Assembly: GCA_934540955.1 (NCBI GenBank)
Contig: CAKTCY010000020.1
Coordinates: 1 to 31,184 of the forward strand
Origin: an uncultured Faecalibacterium sp.
GTDB taxonomy: Bacteria; Bacillota; Clostridia; Oscillospirales; Ruminococcaceae
Direction: 5' to 3'
Length of the DNA stretch: 31,184 nucleotides
This document shows positions 29,734 to 31,184 of this stretch, piece after piece. Position numbers and translations under genes: made by a program. Numbering within the stretch: the stretch's first letter is position 1; each line of letters starts with the position of its first letter. The notes under the pieces were generated by a model. The model was not told the origin of the DNA and searched no databases. It was given only the letters and a program-made list of their open reading frames with translations.

Positions 29734-29982
29734 CATTGCTTCGCAAACGTGAACTTGATTAACTCTCCCGCAGGAGACGTTCCCCCTCGGAGAGTCCTCG
29801 AAGAGCCCACTACACTTTGCAGCCCATAGGGATGAAAGTGTCATAGTGGGTTATTACACTTCCGAACTGCGCCCGCAGGCGCGTTTCGAAGCGCAACCGC
29901 CGCAGGCGGCTCTTGGCGCGAAGATGAAGTGCATCTCCGTTCCCCGTCACCTCTCGATGAACCCCGAAAGGAGGGATGCCCT

Positions 29983-31184
29983 TTGGCAAGAAGCGATGGC
30001 ATTGACCGCACCAGTGTCCGAAATCTCGCCGTTTCGGATAAGGCAGTTGGCAACACCCAGCAGCACAATGAGCGCGAAAAGGACAGCTATCGGAACCCCG
30101 ACATTATCCCCCAACGCGCTGCATGGAACGTCCACTTCAAAAAGCCCACCGCCAGCTACACCGACCTGTTCGCCCAACTGGAAGCCGATGGAACCATTTC
30201 CACGCGCGGTCTGAAACCGGATGCCACTCACTATTGCGAGCTGGTCTTTGATGTCAACTCGGCCTATTTCGACAACCACGGTGGCTATGAGTTCGCCAAG
30301 CAGTTCTATGAGGATGCCTACAAAGCAGCCGTTCAGATCGTGGGTGGTGAACAGTATATCCTCTCGGCAGTCATGCACGCCGATGAGATCAATCGTGCCA
30401 TGACCGAAGCATTAGGCCGGGAAGTTTACCACTACCACCTCCATGTGGTCTATGTGCCTGTTGTGGAAAAGCAAATCCTGTGGTCGAAACGCTGCAAGGA
30501 CAAGGCACTGGTCGGCACAGTCAAGGAGACCGTCATGCAGGTCAGCCGAAGCAAGAAGTGGGCATCCAAGCCCCTGCTGGACGATGCAGGAAAGCCTGTC
30601 CTGCAAAAGAACGGTAAGCCAGTCCTGAAGAAGTCGTACAGCGTTCTGCAAGATGATTTCTTCAACTATATGCGCAACACCGGATACACGGATGTAGAAC
30701 GCGGCGAGCGCGGCAGCACCGAAGAACACCTGACCGTCACTCAATTCAAAGTCCAGCGGGAGCAGGAACGACTGGACACCCTCACCGCCCAAGCCGACCA
30801 GCAAGCACAGTCGCTTGCTAAAACCAGTCAGACCCTCTCCAAAAAGGAGAAGGAACTTGCCGCCGTTCAGAAAAAGGCCACGCTCACGAAAGAAGCCCTC
30901 ATTCATGCGCGCGATCTGGATTATATCGGCAAGCGCACCTTTCTCGGTAACTACTCGCTGACCGAAGAAGAATTCTCCAAGCTGAAAAAACAGGCCGACC
31001 ACGGCTATATGATGGACGTGGAGAACCGCCGCTTGAAAGAAGAACTTTCCACGGCCAAGAAGGAAGCAGCCCATTGGGGTCAAAAGTATCATGAACTCTG
31101 GTACGAGGTGAAGCCCTATCTGGATGCTCTCCACCGTGCGCCCGAACTGGTGCGCGGCTTTCTGGAAAAGATTCTTGCCCCCAA
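29983..31184 (+). CDS. MOBV-type relaxase (Mob/Pre family), 3' end beyond window
   Basis: At least 400 residues are visible and the frame is open at the right edge. The Pre/Mob relaxase hallmark is present: HADE (132-135) followed by a histidine triad in YHYHLHVVYVPV (H150, H152, H154). The N-terminal region (RNPDIIPQRAAWNVHFKKP) is also typical. From about 260 the protein becomes a long charged coiled coil (Gln/Lys/Glu-rich). The TTG start at 29983 has GGAGG eight bases upstream; the nearer ATG (29976) is out of frame and closes after nine codons. It would nick oriT and lead the strand into a recipient, relying on transfer channels of a helper element. Confidence 0.88.
   Translation, partial: MARSDGIDRTSVRNLAVSDKAVGNTQQHNEREKDSYRNPDIIPQRAAWNVHFKKPTASYTDLFAQLEADGTISTRGLKPDATHYCELVFDVNSAYFDNHGGYEFAKQFYEDAYKAAVQIVGGEQYILSAVMHADEINRAMTEALGREVYHYHLHVVYVPVVEKQILWSKRCKDKALVGTVKETVMQVSRSKKWASKPLLDDAGKPVLQKNGKPVLKKSYSVLQDDFFNYMRNTGYTDVERGERGSTEEHLTVTQFKVQREQERLDTLTAQADQQAQSLAKTSQTLSKKEKELAAVQKKATLTKEALIHARDLDYIGKRTFLGNYSLTEEEFSKLKKQADHGYMMDVENRRLKEELSTAKKEAAHWGQKYHELWYEVKPYLDALHRAPELVRGFLEKILAP

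Larger units (their letters stand above)
29456..29982 (+). other. 527-bp non-coding zone, candidate replication origin and oriT
   Basis: No credible gene is present. The left part (29485-29633) holds ten GTAC sites, and 29642-29733 holds five hairpins in a row. A further stem pairs CCCACTA (29806-29812) with TAGTGGG (29844-29850) and CACTTT (29813-29818) with AAAGTG (29835-29840). The zone lies between the helicase and relaxase genes, the usual place of oriT and origin in small mobilizable elements. Confidence 0.6.

Noticed and set aside
29485..29850. CRISPR array
   Set aside because: The repeats are four-base GTAC sites with irregular spacing and separate unrelated hairpins, without the constant 25-40 bp repeats and spacers of CRISPR.
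29846..30214. A 122-codon GTG-started frame over the oriT zone and relaxase start
   Set aside because: It starts inside a stem-loop, lacks an RBS and overlaps the relaxase gene in another frame; the relaxase frame carries the histidine motif.

Overview
The window reads as GC-rich chromosome of an anaerobic Firmicute, most likely Oscillospiraceae and close to Faecalibacterium. This is inferred from gene content and style: CD1115-type VirD4, PcfB and Maff2 conjugation genes, a LacI-controlled PTS/malQ locus, and clostridial serine-recombinase elements. No ribosomal marker is present, so the genus is an inference.

Region 1 (1-6707, genes on the minus strand) is the replication and coupling end of an integrative conjugative element. 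In transcription order it holds a 15-codon leader ORF, repA, parA, parB, a conserved hypothetical gene, a small membrane protein, a DUF3846-like gene, pcfB, a VirD4 coupling ATPase and Maff2; the rest lies beyond the left edge. Its right border is a duplicated 3' piece of a tRNA gene (6664-6707, probably tRNA-Pro) followed by the tRNA terminator.

Region 2 (6708-19217) is resident chromosome. A LacI-family regulator is divergent from a glucose/maltose-type PTS EIICB, an endonuclease/exonuclease/phosphatase-fold protein and malQ, together a malto-oligosaccharide uptake and processing operon. A convergent acetolactate synthase gene follows. Divergent from it is a five-gene run: circularly permuted ATP-grasp, alpha-E, transglutaminase-like, and two tandem AstE/AspA-like metallo-hydrolase paralogues. 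The first three form a known but biochemically uncharacterised peptide-ligase neighbourhood. The second hydrolase has lost one metal ligand. The alsS and ATP-grasp promoters are each followed at +1 by a strong terminator-like hairpin, and the two hairpins resemble each other.

Region 3 (about 19218 to beyond 31184) is an integrative mobilizable element. It begins with a large serine recombinase whose frame runs through the junction into host DNA. Upstream of it, in one operon, is a RelB/RelE-type toxin-antitoxin pair with a palindromic operator inside its promoter. Then comes an AT-rich cargo zone: a relic of a sugar ABC permease, a membrane-anchored protein, a DUF2007-like protein, a double zinc-ribbon protein, a lipoprotein, and an ECF sigma/anti-sigma pair. 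The element core follows: a sigma-70-like protein, an XRE regulator, a CHC2 zinc-finger primase-like protein, a D5/P4-type helicase, a 527-bp non-coding zone with ten GTAC sites and a row of perfect hairpins (candidate origin and oriT), and a MOBV relaxase cut by the right edge.
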